A DNA stretch of 64,000 nucleotides from Linum tenue (Eukaryota; Streptophyta; Magnoliopsida; Malpighiales; Linaceae): contig CAMGYJ010000002.1 in assembly GCA_946122785.1 (NCBI GenBank), positions 68,721,703 to 68,785,702 on the forward strand. Direction: 5' to 3'. Position numbers and translations under genes: made by a program. Shown one piece after another: positions 11,738-24,700 of the stretch. Each line of letters starts with the position of its first letter. Position 1 is the first letter of the stretch. Below the pieces are notes generated by a model, which was not told where the DNA came from, made no database searches, and was given only the letters and a program-made list of their open reading frames with translations.

Positions 11738-14700
11738 ATGGCGGTGCTCGACACCCCCGACGATACTCACATAAACCCCGCCGCCACCGCCTCACCGGAT
11801 CTCAACGGCCTTCGACACCGGCCGGCTGCCGGCGCATCCGACGAGCCTACTCCTTCGTCCGCCGGGGACGCGGTGCCGACCGATGAATCCGGCTCGGAGA
11901 AGAAGGTTGCGAATCGGGACGGTCAAGCTGCTAGATCGGATGTCAAATTCACGTACCGTCCTTCCAGGCCCGCTCACGTTGGGGTTAAGGAGAGTCCCCT
12001 GAGTTCCGGCGCCATTTTTAAGCAGGTGAGGAGGAGGAAACACTCTTCTTAATTTTTGCGACGGATGACGAGCAAATTGGAATTTACGATGTTTCTCGTT
12101 GGAAGGAATTAGCGCGTTCTCGTTACGTTCCTCATCGAGCGAGCAGTGGTAGTCTGAACTAGGATTCCTCCATTGGTCAGTAGTAAGGGAGAGAGAACAT
12201 CAATGTCTTCTGTCAGAGAGCTTCGATTTGCATTTGATTGACTTTTCCATAAATGCCGTTTACTGTATGCAATATGAATGCCCCCAAGTAGTCTGGCGGG
12301 GAGTGCAGGGACGGAACTTGGGAATTGAAATCGTTCATTGGCTTCTACTTTTCTGGATTCTTAGCTCCTCATTTGCTCGTTTTTGCTCTTAGTTGGTTTG
12401 TTTGTTTGTTGGTTTGTTTTGTTCTTTCCCCCCGTCAATTCGTCAGAGCCATGCAGGCCTGTTCAACCTCTGTATTGTAGTGCTGGTGGCAGTCAACAGC
12501 AGGCTTATTATCGAGAATCTCATGAAGGTTTGTCTAGTTCTTAGGCTTCTTCATTTCTTTGTTTTGTTTCTCCTTCTACTATGGCTTGATTGAATATCAA
12601 GTTGAACTTCACTTTCCCACAGTTCTCTTCTTATAGTTCTCATTTTATGCTCTGGCAGTATGGTTGGCTGATCAGGACTGGATTCTGGTTTAGTTCGAAA
12701 TCATTGAGAGATTGGCCCCTTTTCATGTGCTGGTAATGTTTCATTTACTTGGATTCCACTTACTGTTACCAATATGTCCTTTAGGTTGGTTAAAACCTGT
12801 TGCTCTTTTCTTTTGGGGATGGAAGTTTAAACGTGTTGGTTACTGTGGGTTTCCCTTTGTTGCAGTTTGTCACTTCCTTTGTTCGCTTTTGCTGCTTATC
12901 TCGTTGAAAAATTTGCGTACCGCAAATATCTGTCTGAGCCAGTAAGTATTCGAGTACTGCCCCTTTTGTGAATAATGATAGAGCTTATCTCAAATTCCTT
13001 GTCGAAAATACAACGTTGAACCCACTGACTAGTAGTGTCAACTTGTCGCTTGACTTTACAGATAGTTGTTTCCCTTCATATACTCATCTCTGTGGCAGCG
13101 GTTGTGTACCCTGTTTCAGTGATTCTCAGGTTTGTCTTAGTCTTCTTGCCTTACATGCACCATTGCTTTTTCATTAGTGTGGGAGGTCCATCACCTGTCT
13201 GTTAATGTGTTGAGATATTTCATGAAGATATGTGGTAAGAGAGTTAGATATGCCATATAATATGCAGTTAGAGAAAACGAACACACATGCAACATTGCAG
13301 CCTGGTTGTTCATTTTGTTGCCGATTTATGCAAGATAGAATTGACAGATTTATACAGATTGGCTGTTAATACTTGATGATTTCAAGTTTGTCGTCAATAG
13401 GAGATGGTGATTTTCTTAAAGGCAAACCCAACTGTCTCTTTAATATGTCAAATCAATCTATCTGCACATTGTTAGGAGCAAAATTGACCTCGAATTGGAT
13501 GTATTGCTCTCCTTCCTCATATTAAGCTGTTCTTCGCTGGTTCCTTTATATTTCTCCTAGAACAATGTTCTTGCTTTAGTCATTAACCTGGTGCTAGCAT
13601 TTTCGCTAATTATTAAATCTGTCGGGTTTTTTTTTTTTATGCAGCTGTGACTCTGCATTTTTATCCGGTGTGACATTGATGCTTTTTGCTTGCATTATAT
13701 GGTTGAAATTGGTCTCATATGCTCATACGAACTACGATATGAGGGCAGTCGCCAAGTCAGTTGAAAAGGTAACAATCTCTTGACCTTCTTTGATTTTCAT
13801 TCTGTATCTGTGACTTCGTTGTAGTCTGAATTATGGCCCTCGTACTCATTACATATGATCAACCATCTCTTGTTGCTTCCCTTTCAACATTAATTGAAGT
13901 ACAGTCTTGTGCTACTTTGTTTAGGTATAAGTATCCTCTGGTATTCCTTAGAAGAAGAAATTGGCATACCCTGTCCCGCTTTTTGTGAACAAAGGAAAAG
14001 ATTAAAAAAAAAATAGTTCAAATAGATGTTCTTGTCCTATTCCAATCCTGTTACACAAATATTCATTTGTGATTGGCCGGTTTGATATACAGGGAGAAGC
14101 ACCTTCTGCTGCTCTCAACGTGGATTATTCTTATGATGTTAACTTCAACAGCTTGGTTTATTTCATGATTGCCCCGACATTATGTTATCAGGTAATCTGT
14201 CCTTGACCTGCTAACAGAGTCTGAATTCTTCAGTCTTTTTTATTGCTGAGAACTTAGGTTGACAATTGGTGTATAGAAAAGAGATGCTGCTGCCATGTCT
14301 AATACTGGATGGTTAACATCCGTTTCAATAGTACTTAACATACTTGAAAGAAAAATGTATTAATATATTTTCTCGTCACTGCACATTTCTAATATCTTGT
14401 TTTTGGCGAGAATATTTCTTTTATATGCGCTGTTCATTATGACTACCAAGCTTGAGAGCATCATGTGCTGGTTTTAATTCTAGCGCTGAATTGTGCTTTC
14501 CCCTACCCTTGGTATTGATACAATTCCTTATGTTCTGATTTGTAATTCTCAGCCAAGTTATCCTCGCACACCATCTATCCGAAAGGGTTGGGTGGTTCGT
14601 CAGTTCATCAAGTTAGTGATATTTACTGGTTTAATGGGATTTATAATTGAACAGGTAAGTAGAATCTTAATGTTGAAGTTAGCTTTTCTTTCCCTTTTCA

Positions 14701-17289
14701 TTTTCACTCATTTCGTACCATGTGGTTGGTTCTGCAGTACATCAATCCTATTATCCAGAACTCAGAGCATCCTTTCAAAGGGAATCTCTTGTATGGAATT
14801 GAGAGGGTTTTGAAGCTTTCAGTCCCGAATTTGTATGTGTGGCTGTGCATGTTCTACTGCTTCTTTCATCTGTGGTGAGCTCACTTTTTATGTATTCCCT
14901 GGCATTGTAGGTTTTCTTACTTAAAGTTTCTGATGTTATATGGTCCTTTAGTATCGTTCCCGCTGTGCACATGTGGTCATATTCTTCTTGCCTTCATCTG
15001 AACTGGTTAGTTTGGTGTAATGCACTAAGTCTAAGCCAAGGGTCTGTTTTGGTGACTTCCATATGAATTTTTTTGTCTACTAGCTTGCCAGATTGGAATC
15101 AATCAATTCTTAAATCAGAATTTGCTTACGCCATTTTACTTTCTTTATCTTATGGGGTATTTATTTCCTAGAACGAATTTCATATATTTCTTCACACTTG
15201 CATTATCTAAATCTGGACATTATGATAACCTATCAGGGTATCTCCTTTCAAACATTTGTTAAATAACTTGAGACTGAGAACTATGATATGATTTTCCCTT
15301 TTTCTCTTCCCCATGTCCATCTTATTTCATGTTTGTAGTAACGTAGACACGAGTTCCTTTATTCAGCTTGGTGGTGATTTTACCATGCATCTTTCTCTTT
15401 TACGGTCTCCCTCACTTCTCCCTCAGTAACATCTTGCTACTATGTTGATGCTCTTTCGTTACCCTTACCTCTGTAGAGATCCATGCATTGGCTAAGTCGT
15501 TCTTCCTTCCATTGCTGCAAAAATAGGTTGAATATACTTGCAGAGCTCCTGCGTTTCGGTGACCGAGAATTCTATAAAGATTGGTGGAACGCGAAAACTG
15601 TTGAAGAGGTGGGGGTTTGCTGTCATTGAAATTAATTCTTTGTTTCTCTTATCGTGCTTCTGATTCTAATTCTGATTCCTTGTGATTGGCAATTTTCCCG
15701 GGTTTGCTGCTATCCTCAGTACTGGAGAATGTGGAATATGGTACACCTCTTTACTCAATATTATTTCTGTTAGTCATTGTTGTGCCTTGATTCCTTTCAA
15801 GTTTCTATTGAAATTTCGCTCATTGCCTGAGTTTCTCATATTCCGATCCGACAAATATGATGCACACGAGAGAGTTTCTCCCTCTTTTTTTCTATTCCAG
15901 TCTCCCTCTTCTTTTTCTGGAGTTCATCTGAGCTTGCATCCCTTGTTTCAATCTGAAGTTGTTGGAAATAAGTATTGACTGATTGCTATTGATCACAGCC
16001 AGTTCACAAGTGGATGGTTCGCCATATCTATTTTCCATGTCTGCGCCACAAAGTTCCCAAAGTAAGTTTCAATCCTTACCTTTGGAGTAGCATTTCTGTT
16101 CATTAGAGTTTCAGATTTCACTAGATAAATATGAACTTTTTGTTCATACGAACTGTTTGCGAAGGCTATATTCTAACTCTGTATATTTTGCAGGGAGTAG
16201 CAATATTTATTGCGTTCTTTGTTTCCGCTGCATTTCATGAGGTATAATGAGCATCCTTCCCTTATTTAAGCTTTCTGCCCCGATCTCTCCAAGAAAGTCG
16301 ATTTTTGGTATATCAATAGATTTTGTAATTTATATTGTCAGAAGTAAACAGAAGTCGAAATGTAACACATGAGCCTTATCATGTAAGATACAAAATGTAG
16401 GATTAGCTTGGTAAGATCATGGGTTGTAGGCATCATTAGAGTTGTGGCGAACATTTACTTTATAAGAGCGTAGATCACCCAACTTGCGTAACTTTCTCTC
16501 TTGGTGTCGGGTTGACTACATAATTCCCTGCCTGTCCATCTAGTAGATGGCCCTTGGCCCTCCATCTTCGATATGCCTTTGATCTATAGGCATTGTTTGA
16601 ACTACTCTGTCCAGTTAGATAATTCCCAGCCTGTCCATTTAGTAGATGGCCCTTGGCCCTCCATGTTCACTTGCCTTTGATCTATATGTTACTTATGTCC
16701 ATCCTAAGATAAGACATTTGCTTTCCACAGCTGTGCATTGCTGTTCCTTGCCACATCTTCAAGTTCTGGGCGTTTCTTGGAATTATGTTCCAGGTAAGAT
16801 TGAGCCATGTCACGACTAAATTCACTTCTGTGCTGATTTGTCCGTGGAGATGCACTTAAAAAATTCAGAATTGTCAACAGATTTTTAATTGTCAGTCCGC
16901 ATGTAGCATATTGATGCAGTTCCTGACCATATAATTATGCTTGAACTTTTTCTTGACAGATCCCACTTGTCTGGCTTACAAATGTTCTTCAGGAGAAGTT
17001 CAAGAGCTCGATGGTAACGTCTTAAGCTTCTATTATCCGGATTTTAACAACTTAAATGAGGAACTGCAGACGTTTAGAAGACCCATGCTTGGCTCCTAAC
17101 GCAACACTTAACCAGATAACTGAAAAATGCATAAGTGGGAATCTTACGTTGTTGTTTGTGTTTGTTTGACCTCTTTGACAGGTGGGGAACATGATATTCT
17201 GGTCAATGTTCTGCATATTCGGTCAACCGATGTGTGTGCTTCTCTACTATCACGACCTGATGAACAGGAACGGGAAAGATGGAATCTGA
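11738..17289 (+). CDS. DGAT1: Diacylglycerol O-acyltransferase 1
   Basis: ER-membrane MBOAT enzyme that esterifies diacylglycerol with acyl-CoA, the committing step of triacylglycerol synthesis. Sixteen exons: 11738-12025, 12447-12527, 12659-12732, 12866-12941, 13062-13129, 13645-13768, 14093-14191, 14553-14654, 14738-14874, 15527-15608, 15720-15740, 15999-16061, 16194-16241, 16731-16793, 16960-17013 and 17182-17289. All are GT-AG and frame-consistent, giving 495 aa. The 16-exon layout, including a 21-bp exon 11 (YWRMWNM), matches the known plant DGAT1 gene structure. Exon 1 is a hydrophilic, variable N-terminus ending [13 protein letters not shown]. It is followed by many hydrophobic segments, the MBOAT signature FYKDWWN (365-371) and the catalytic histidine in SAAFHELCIA (about residue 420). 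The tail has YYHDLMNR. No defect was seen. The N-terminus is somewhat shorter than in Arabidopsis (520 aa). Confidence 0.95.
16522..16700. repeat. 99-bp-period tandem duplication in DGAT1 intron 13
   Basis: Two similar blocks start with AATTCCC at 16522 and 16621, each containing CCTGTCCAT, TAGTAGATGGCCCTTGG and TTTGATCTATA in the same order. They lie between exons 13 and 14, away from the splice sites, so they should not affect the protein. Confidence 0.75.
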
Positions 17290-19725
17290 AAGGGAAACAC
17301 TACTTCGAGCAGAGACTTATTTTTGGCAATCTCCACGGAGTTCCACTTCATCAACTGTTGTTTCACATGAGGGAATTATATAGACTCTGCAGCGGCGAAG
17401 ATGAGGTCATCAGAGAAGTGAAATCGTCGTGCATCAGGGCACTCTTATCAAACACTACTTATCTACCATGGCCATGGGGGTGTACCCTTTCAGATAGTGG
17501 GAGCGTAGAGGCAATTTCGAAACCTGGCAGAGAGCAGGCACATATAGCTAACAAAGTGCCTGCTGTCACGAGAAGGATGAAGTGCTGGAGAGATGTGGAT
17601 TAGTGGTTTAGCTGGTTGGGGAATTTGTAAATCGAAGGCTATCTAAATGTGTGTTAATGCACTGGACCTCCCACATAATGTTTCTGCAATGTTGTGATCC
17701 CTTAGCTAAATATAAAGAACAGAACCAATGGAAGTATGGAAAGCAAAGCACTTAGAGATGATCTGGAAGTGTTCGATCATTCGGTCGTAGCAAGGAATCT
17801 TGGTTGTCTGTGCTCTTTATCAGTACTTCGGCACGAAACATTGAATTCCTTCTGCCGGTTACCTCGTTCTATCTGTCTACCTCGTCGTATAGGAGATGAT
17901 CATCGCCAATTGTAGGAGCGATACGATCAATAGTGGATCGTAAGTTCCGAATTCTGGAGATGTCTGTGTTATGGTTCTCGTGTTCTGCTAATCTTGAGGT
18001 CTTGCTTGCAATGGGGAATCCATCAGTTTTCTTCTGTCCATTTGCGCATCCGTTTTGTTCTTTTGTTTTGTTCACATATGCGTCATTTTGTTCACATCCA
18101 CAATTTCATTTTTCTTTTGGATGAAATCCACAATTTTCATTTATGTATTATGGATGTTCGCTGTCTGATTTGTACCATATTTAAAGCCTTGTGTCGACAC
18201 ATTGAGTGATGGACAGTGTCCATAGCTTTTTGTACATGAATAGGTAGTTGCTAGTTAGCCATAGCTGCAGCCTGCAGCACTGTTACTTCCTCTTTCTGGA
18301 TCGCTAAATGCAATCCTAAAATGATTAAACATCATCCTAAATTTAGTATGTGAATTATCGAAGCTTTCATTTTTAAAATTGTAAATTCAGCACACCGGTC
18401 AATCATATCTCTAATTCTCTATCCCTTTCGATCACGTGTGCAACGGCTTGTTCGTACTGGACAGTACCGGGCCGAATCGATACCAATTTGAATATAATGT
18501 GGTATGATTCTTGATTTTACGAATATTATAAACAATGAAGAAAAAATTAATCGAATTGACATTTGACGGACCGAATCGGACTGAATGCACTGTTATCCTG
18601 TCCTTGGTCCTAAGATGTCTTCCATTCTTGGACTGCGGTTTTCATGAATTTGGCCCAGTCTGCATCAGACTATTGCCCATCCCTACCATTTCCCTCTCGT
18701 AAAATCGTTAACCCTCTATCCGACAAGTGCCCCAGCGCCGTCAACCCATACCAGTCAAGACTAGTGACTCTAGCGAACTATTTCAGCTCAAAAATGGCGA
18801 ATACCGGTCAGAATCTAAGGGATGTTTTGATGTCATCGTGGTCAAAGCAAAGTCAAACTTCATTTTGGCTATAATCTCATCCGTGGAGTTAAACTCGTTT
18901 TTTTTCCCCCTTCTCTTTCTTCTAATTGTGTTGTGTGATTATAAACATAGTTAGCATTGTGCTAACTACTCTGGAATTAGCATAGTATATCTCATTTATA
19001 CTATTTCGATGAAATCAGACATCTTATCTATTAGTGTAAATCTTGTTGAGGACCACCTTTTCTACAATTGGTGATAATCATCTCATTATTAATCACAGTC
19101 AATGAGTGTGAAATGATGAATCATATGACATTTCTTCCCTAATCCATGATGGGTTTTAATGCCATTAAAAATTGCCACCGACGTCGGCTCGGGTGGCAAT
19201 TGCAAACCATATCCCCCTCTCCCCTACCCGATAGTCAGCGCCCATCTCCCTCAATCAAACCTGAAAATAAGAACAACTAAGGCTAAAATGGAGGAAACAC
19301 CATAATTAATTAATTACCTGAAATTAAGGGCGTGCAATAATTCGCTCCGGTTCAAATCAAACTCATGAAAATCGCAATCTAGTAATGAAAAACATTTTGG
19401 AATCAATCATCTGTTTTATTTTACTTATATGATCCGGTTAAAATATCAATTCGATTCATTGTTCGGTTCGATTTGATATGGTTCTTCAACTCGTCGGTAT
19501 ACGCCTACCCAAAATAATAATTGTTTTTAACTGTAAAGACTAGACAGGTGAAGAAGAAACCAAAGGCCAAACACTCTCCCATTTCCTAAGGACTCTTCTT
19601 CCCCTTTTTCCCTTTCTCCCGTCAAAGCAAAACCTCCATTTTCCATGGCCGCGCCCTGATAAAAACCTCCTCTTTTCTCTCTTCCACCTAGATAGAATAC
19701 TAGGCTCTCTCTCTACTTCTCCGAA
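17290..19725. other. DGAT1 3' region and spacer before the DUF3511 gene
   Basis: The DGAT1 3'-UTR occupies the first several hundred bases. About 18,420-18,600 and 19,320-19,510 contain GGTTCGATT-like words flanking short AT-rich cores, which may be remnants of small hAT-type elements. The second has inverted-looking ends GGGCGTGCAA and TACGCCTACCC. No clear target duplications were found. The 76-aa frame near 18,644 resembles nothing I know. The last 150 bases are the DUF3511 leader. Confidence 0.35.
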
Positions 19726-20127
19726 ATGGAAGATTACAGATCCAAGTCGTACGCCGACGGACGCTCCTCCCAACTGGACCTCTACCACCACGGCCCGCCA
19801 CCGCCCGCCGCCGCCGGAGGCGGAGGCGGAGCAGGGATGCAAGATCTCAGGTGCTACAGCGCCTCCTACGCGGCGTCCTCTGTGTACCCGGCTCAGGCCG
19901 GCGGTCAATTCGAGACGAACAGGGACAATCCCAAGTTGAAGAAGGGCAAGTCGGCGAACGGGTCGGTTTCCAAGACGTGGAGCTTCAACGACCCGGAGCT
20001 GCAGCGGAAGAAGCGGGTGGCTAGCTACAAGGTGTACACGGTGGAAGGCAAAGTGAAAGGCTCCTTCAAGAAGAGCTTCCGCTGGCTCAAGGATCGCTAC
20101 ACCAGAGTCGTCCATGGCTGGTGGTAG
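19726..20127 (+). CDS. DUF3511 domain protein
   Basis: Small plant-specific protein of unknown function, 133 aa, in a single exon. The N-terminal 80 residues are low-complexity (proline/glycine run [14 protein letters not shown] at about 25-38). The C-terminal 50 residues are the conserved DUF3511 block: KTWSFNDPELQRKKRV, then KGSFKKSFRWLKDRYTRVVHGWW at the extreme C-terminus, as usual in this family. The domain is rich in Lys/Arg and aromatic residues. The start is the first ATG after a CT-rich leader, and the size is typical. No signal peptide or membrane segment is visible. The large frame on the opposite strand (19540-20145) is a shadow. Confidence 0.9.
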   Translation: MEDYRSKSYADGRSSQLDLYHHGPPPPAAAGGGGGAGMQDLRCYSASYAASSVYPAQAGGQFETNRDNPKLKKGKSANGSVSKTWSFNDPELQRKKRVASYKVYTVEGKVKGSFKKSFRWLKDRYTRVVHGWW

Positions 20128-20705
20128 TAGATTCGAAATTCCCAATTGAAAGATTACTTTCCCTTCCCTCTCTCTCTATCTCTCTACTACTTAATTCTCC
20201 TTCTCGTCGATTGTGTTTCTTTGCTGCTGTGTTCACTATACATATATCTCTGTGCGACTGTGTTGTAGCCGTCCGTCCAGTCTGGTCTATTGTTTGTTTG
20301 TCTGTAAGTTGTTTTTCCACCAAAGGGTATATCAGAGTGTTATCAGAATACACTATAGTTGGAATTCATCAATGGTGTTTGATTTTGGTCGACCCGATCA
20401 AAGTTGCCCTCTTTCTGTTGTTAGTTTCACAATCTGAGCCTATGGTTTCTGGGTTTTTGTCTGGGGAACTTGGATGATTGTGTATGTTTGGGGTTTGAGG
20501 GATTACATGGCTGAATCTGCCGCCGCCGTCACACCGCATTTAGCCGAAGCTGAGATGATTGACATATCTGGCAAATTCAACGGTTCTGCAAGTGGAAGGA
20601 TTCCTTGCTTCCTCGGTTGGATTATTCCCAAGTAAAGCAGAGAGGATAAAGGGTCTTTGGCAGAAAGCGGAAAGGGGAATGGGCGCTGGGGGGAAGGAAA
20701 AGTAG

Positions 20706-21052
20706 TGCTACGTATTCAGAGTTGGATGGCGTGATGTGGCCGTAGCCGTGGTGGCTGTTGCGGAAGCACGACACCTTTGTGGATTGGAAATGGTGATGGG
20801 CAAAGGAAAGTAGTCGGCGGCGGCGGCAGAGGCAGGTTGCCGGTATTGACCGGTCCCTTGTTTCCATTCCATGGTGTTGGTATTGCAGTCGTAATAATAT
20901 ACATTATTTTGATGTTTGATTTGTTGGGATGGAGAAGATCCTTTTAGCAGCTTGTGATTCACACACCCTTGAGACCATGAGCCTTGGCTGGAAGCCTGGA
21001 GCTGCGTAAGAGAGACTGTGTCTACTGGAAGCTGTGACGAACTGAACTGTTA
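20706..21052 (-). CDS. Possible 3' exon of an unrecognised gene (Q/S-rich with WW-like motif)
   Basis: A minus-strand open stretch begins after an acceptor-like TTTAACAG (about 21060-21053) and runs to a TAG at 20706-20708. It reads SSQLPVDTVSLTQLQ, then a YYYDCNTNTMEWKQGTGQY motif resembling half of a WW domain, then a low-complexity Ala/Thr tail. No ATG opens this frame, so if real it is an internal or last exon with its 5' part above 21,100, or a fragment. I could not place the upstream exon. A pseudogene piece is equally possible. Confidence 0.3.
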
Positions 21053-21730
21053 AACCCTAACTCCGAGTCGAGAGTTCATTTGACACCGGTCGTTTCATGT
21101 TCAACTGCACTTCTCATGCTTGCGGCCACAGTGAGATAGCGAAACGCAAAAGTCTGGATTGAAGAAAATCTGATGTTGAAAGCCAAACATTCCATGCCAT
21201 CACAAGACTGCAGAGGAATAAGTAGAATTGCTTAACAATGACGAACAAACTGGTTAGCGATTTTAGGACGTTGATTAGCGATCTAGAACTTTCAAGGCGG
21301 ACCAACCACCATACCACAGGACAGAGCAAGCAGGGGAGGACGGACTGTAAACCCCTACAGCCTACACCTTCACACAGTAGAGTGAAGTGAAGTGAAATCT
21401 TTAACCAATGCTTTAAAATGCCGGGATCAAATTATATGAACAATCCATGAGGATGGTTTAAAAGGGCAAATCTGTATTTGGAACTAGAAGGGCTTACACA
21501 CAAACACCTGCTGCAGAGAGCAATTCAATCCCCAGAAGAAGCTTTGCCTTTCTATTTCCTGTATGTGCATTTCCCACCGGAAAAAAAATCCGGCATTTCA
21601 CCCCTCAAGACTGTTATTCCAACTTCAATAACAAACTCATCACACCCTTCTACCAAACTAAACTAGTCTCTACCCGCTGAGGCACATCATCGGACATCCT
21701 CCTGCTTTACAAACAATTTTTGTTTCTCTC
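21053..21730. other. Spacer between unrecognised fragment and CKL 3' end
   Basis: No supported gene. The stretch adjoining 21,731 is the 3'-UTR side of the minus-strand kinase gene. Confidence 0.4.
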
Positions 21731-24700
21731 CTATCTCGGCTGTGGATTGTTGCCTGCAGAAGACAGAATCTCCCAGTACGGAACTTTGTCATCGCTGTCA
21801 ATAGTCAGACCTTCAATTCCCTTCAGGGCAGATTCGAAGGGGGTCTTTATCTGAGTTGTTGTATTTCTAGCAGAGGATGATGTACGCCTAGCGGGGTCAC
21901 CCGACGACCCAACGTGAGGGGGGCTTCTTTGACCACTCGAAACTCTCACCAGACCAGCACCTCCACCAGACTCGCTTCTTCCAGCAGCAAACACATCACC
22001 ATGACTGCCCGAAACAGTAGCTACAGCACGCCTCGATGATCGACCCAAAAAATTGGAGCTTGGTAACTGCATCTCATCATCAACCATAATACCCTGTCAA
22101 TTCCTGTCATACAGTCTTTAATTGGATAAGCAACTGAGTGAGAATATGAGAAGCATTTAACCTACAATTGGATCCTTAGTGACAGGAGCATCATTTCCAA
22201 CCGGACTCTTTTGCTTATTATTAGTATAACTTGCGCTGTTCAGTATTGGTCCAGAGTATCTCCGCCGAGAGGGGTCCATGGATTGGCCAGCTGCAGGGCG
22301 TGATTCTTCAGCTGCACATCAAATGGGCAAATAGTACAAAATCACAACCCTATTCTGATAACCCTACTCATATAACTATAGTAGATCACAAAGTTCCTTA
22401 ATCCACAAGGAAACAACAGAAAGTCATGATATGCTAAACAAGCAACAATTTGCAGTACCTGTCTGTCGATCAACACTGGCAATAGGAGGCATTCCAGAAC
22501 TAGTCCCAACACCTGGGGCCTACGCATAACAATAACCATTTCAAAATGCTGTTCTGCCAGGGACTAACATTAGCAAAAATGAGAAGCTACAACCAAGACT
22601 TACAAGTCCACGAACTGGGGGATTAGCCAGCTGTGACTGCTGATACTTCAATATTGTCCAGTCAAAGACATAATCAAACTGGAAGCCTGTTAAAACATTC
22701 ATTTAAAAAATACAGTTCAGAACCGAATGAACAAGCTCCATCTTTATCTCGGACACATTTAGAAGGCTAAAAAACAATACATGGGACAGGAAGAGTGGCT
22801 ATACCTTCACGAATGAAAAGATCACGAAATATTCTTTTCAGGTATGCATAATCTGGCTTATCGTCGAACCGTAATGAACGGCAGTAATGGAAGTAAGAAG
22901 CAAATTCACTTGGATATCCCCGACACAAGGCCTGAAGAAGCATTGGATATCAGATTCACTTCATGAACTCAAGCAAAACGCTGTGTGCGAATCTTACCTC
23001 AATTGAGGTAGAAACTTTCTTTTCACTAATTTTCTCATACTTCTGTTTCTTTGTTCCTGCTTTTAGTCCCTGCCAAGGAAGGCTACAAGGACAGTGAACA
23101 ATCAGAACAGGTGCTACCAGGATATAGTATCAGATGCAGGACAGCAGGAGTGAGATAGGGGCAATAATTACCTTCCTCTCAGGAAGTACATAAGAACATA
23201 ACCAAGAGACTCTAGATCATCCCTTCTGCTTTGCTCTGTTTAATACAAGTACCAAAAGGTAAGAAAAAAGAACATAAAAGCAGAAAGTCAAAAAGGACAT
23301 GAAAGCAGCATAAGTGCATACCAATCCCTAGATGAGTATTCATGCTTGCATATCTAGCAGTGCCAGTCAAACTCTTGTTTTCCCTGCAATTTTTATCATC
23401 AGTTGCCATAATCACATTTCAACCAAATTCTACAAAAAGACTAAACAGAACCGGCATTACATACAGCAGCTTCTAGTATCGATTCCACATGAACAAGAAG
23501 ACGAATGTATATCAATAAACAAAATTACAGACTGTAGTTGCAGATAGCTCAAGCATTCTGCATCTATCAACAAAGCAGCAGAATGGGGAAGAAAACGCTA
23601 ACCCACAATACTGGTCACATGTAAGAATCTCATTACTATGGCAACATTGAGAAGTCCAAGCAATCATCCGATAAAACAAAACAAGTCAATTTAGATCTTC
23701 GTAGGTAAAGTAGTGGAAGACCTGTATGGAATGTGCTGATGAGTTGAGCTATCCCGATATTTCTTTGCCAAACCAAAATCAATGATGTAGACCTATAAGA
23801 ATGCAATGAACAGCTTCATTCCAATTCTTCAATTCAAAACTGAAGAGCTCATAAGAAAGTATTTCAAAGATTATTAAACCTGATTGGCACGTCTTCCGAG
23901 ACCCATCAGAAAATTGTCTGGCTTGATATCTCGATGTAAGAAGGACTTTGTGTGAACAAATTCTACTCGATTGATCTAACAGCAGGTAACGAACCATATT
24001 AGGACAACGTTGTCACCAAATACAGATGCTTGCCGCAAAGAAGTAAGATAATGAAGCATACCATCTGATCTGCAAGCATAAGAACAGACTTCAAAGAGAG
24101 TTTCCGACTGCAAAAGCTAAATAGGTCTTCGAGACTAGGACCTAGCAAATCCATCACTAGAACATTGTAGTCTCCTTCAACACCAAACCACCTCACATTT
24201 GGAATACCAGCTGCGCACCAGACAAAAGTAAATAAGCAGAATGGATTAGGTGAACATACAGTTTAATATATACACGAGAAAAACAGCCAATGAATAAATT
24301 ATATTAGTAAGTATGATTACTTCCTCCCTGCAAGATTCTGTATAACTTGGATTCATATAACAACTGAGGATGCTTTGTCTTGACATTTTCCTGCCCATTA
24401 TGAAACAACATTGGTCAACATGCAATTTATAAAAATCAATTCTAGCATAAATGACAACACATGAAGCGACAAAATTTCAACAGAGCATCACATGATTATT
24501 TAGTCTTAAGTACAGATACAGTGCATCCAGATTACTCACTTGTGCTTTCACAATGAAAGAAAAAAAGAGTGGCAAGTACTAAAGAAAAAGTGCCAAACTT
24601 TTCAATAACAAGATATAAACTCTCATGGAGGGGTAAAAATACATTCAGAATATATTTCTAGAAAACATAGACACAAGTTCTAGCCCCTGAACAGCCACTA

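Noticed and set aside
17127..17603. 158-aa frame over the DGAT1 last exon
   Set aside because: It reads exon 16 in a different frame from the conserved C-terminus and starts in the intron.
19540..20145. 201-aa minus-strand frame
   Set aside because: Exact antisense shadow of the DUF3511 gene.
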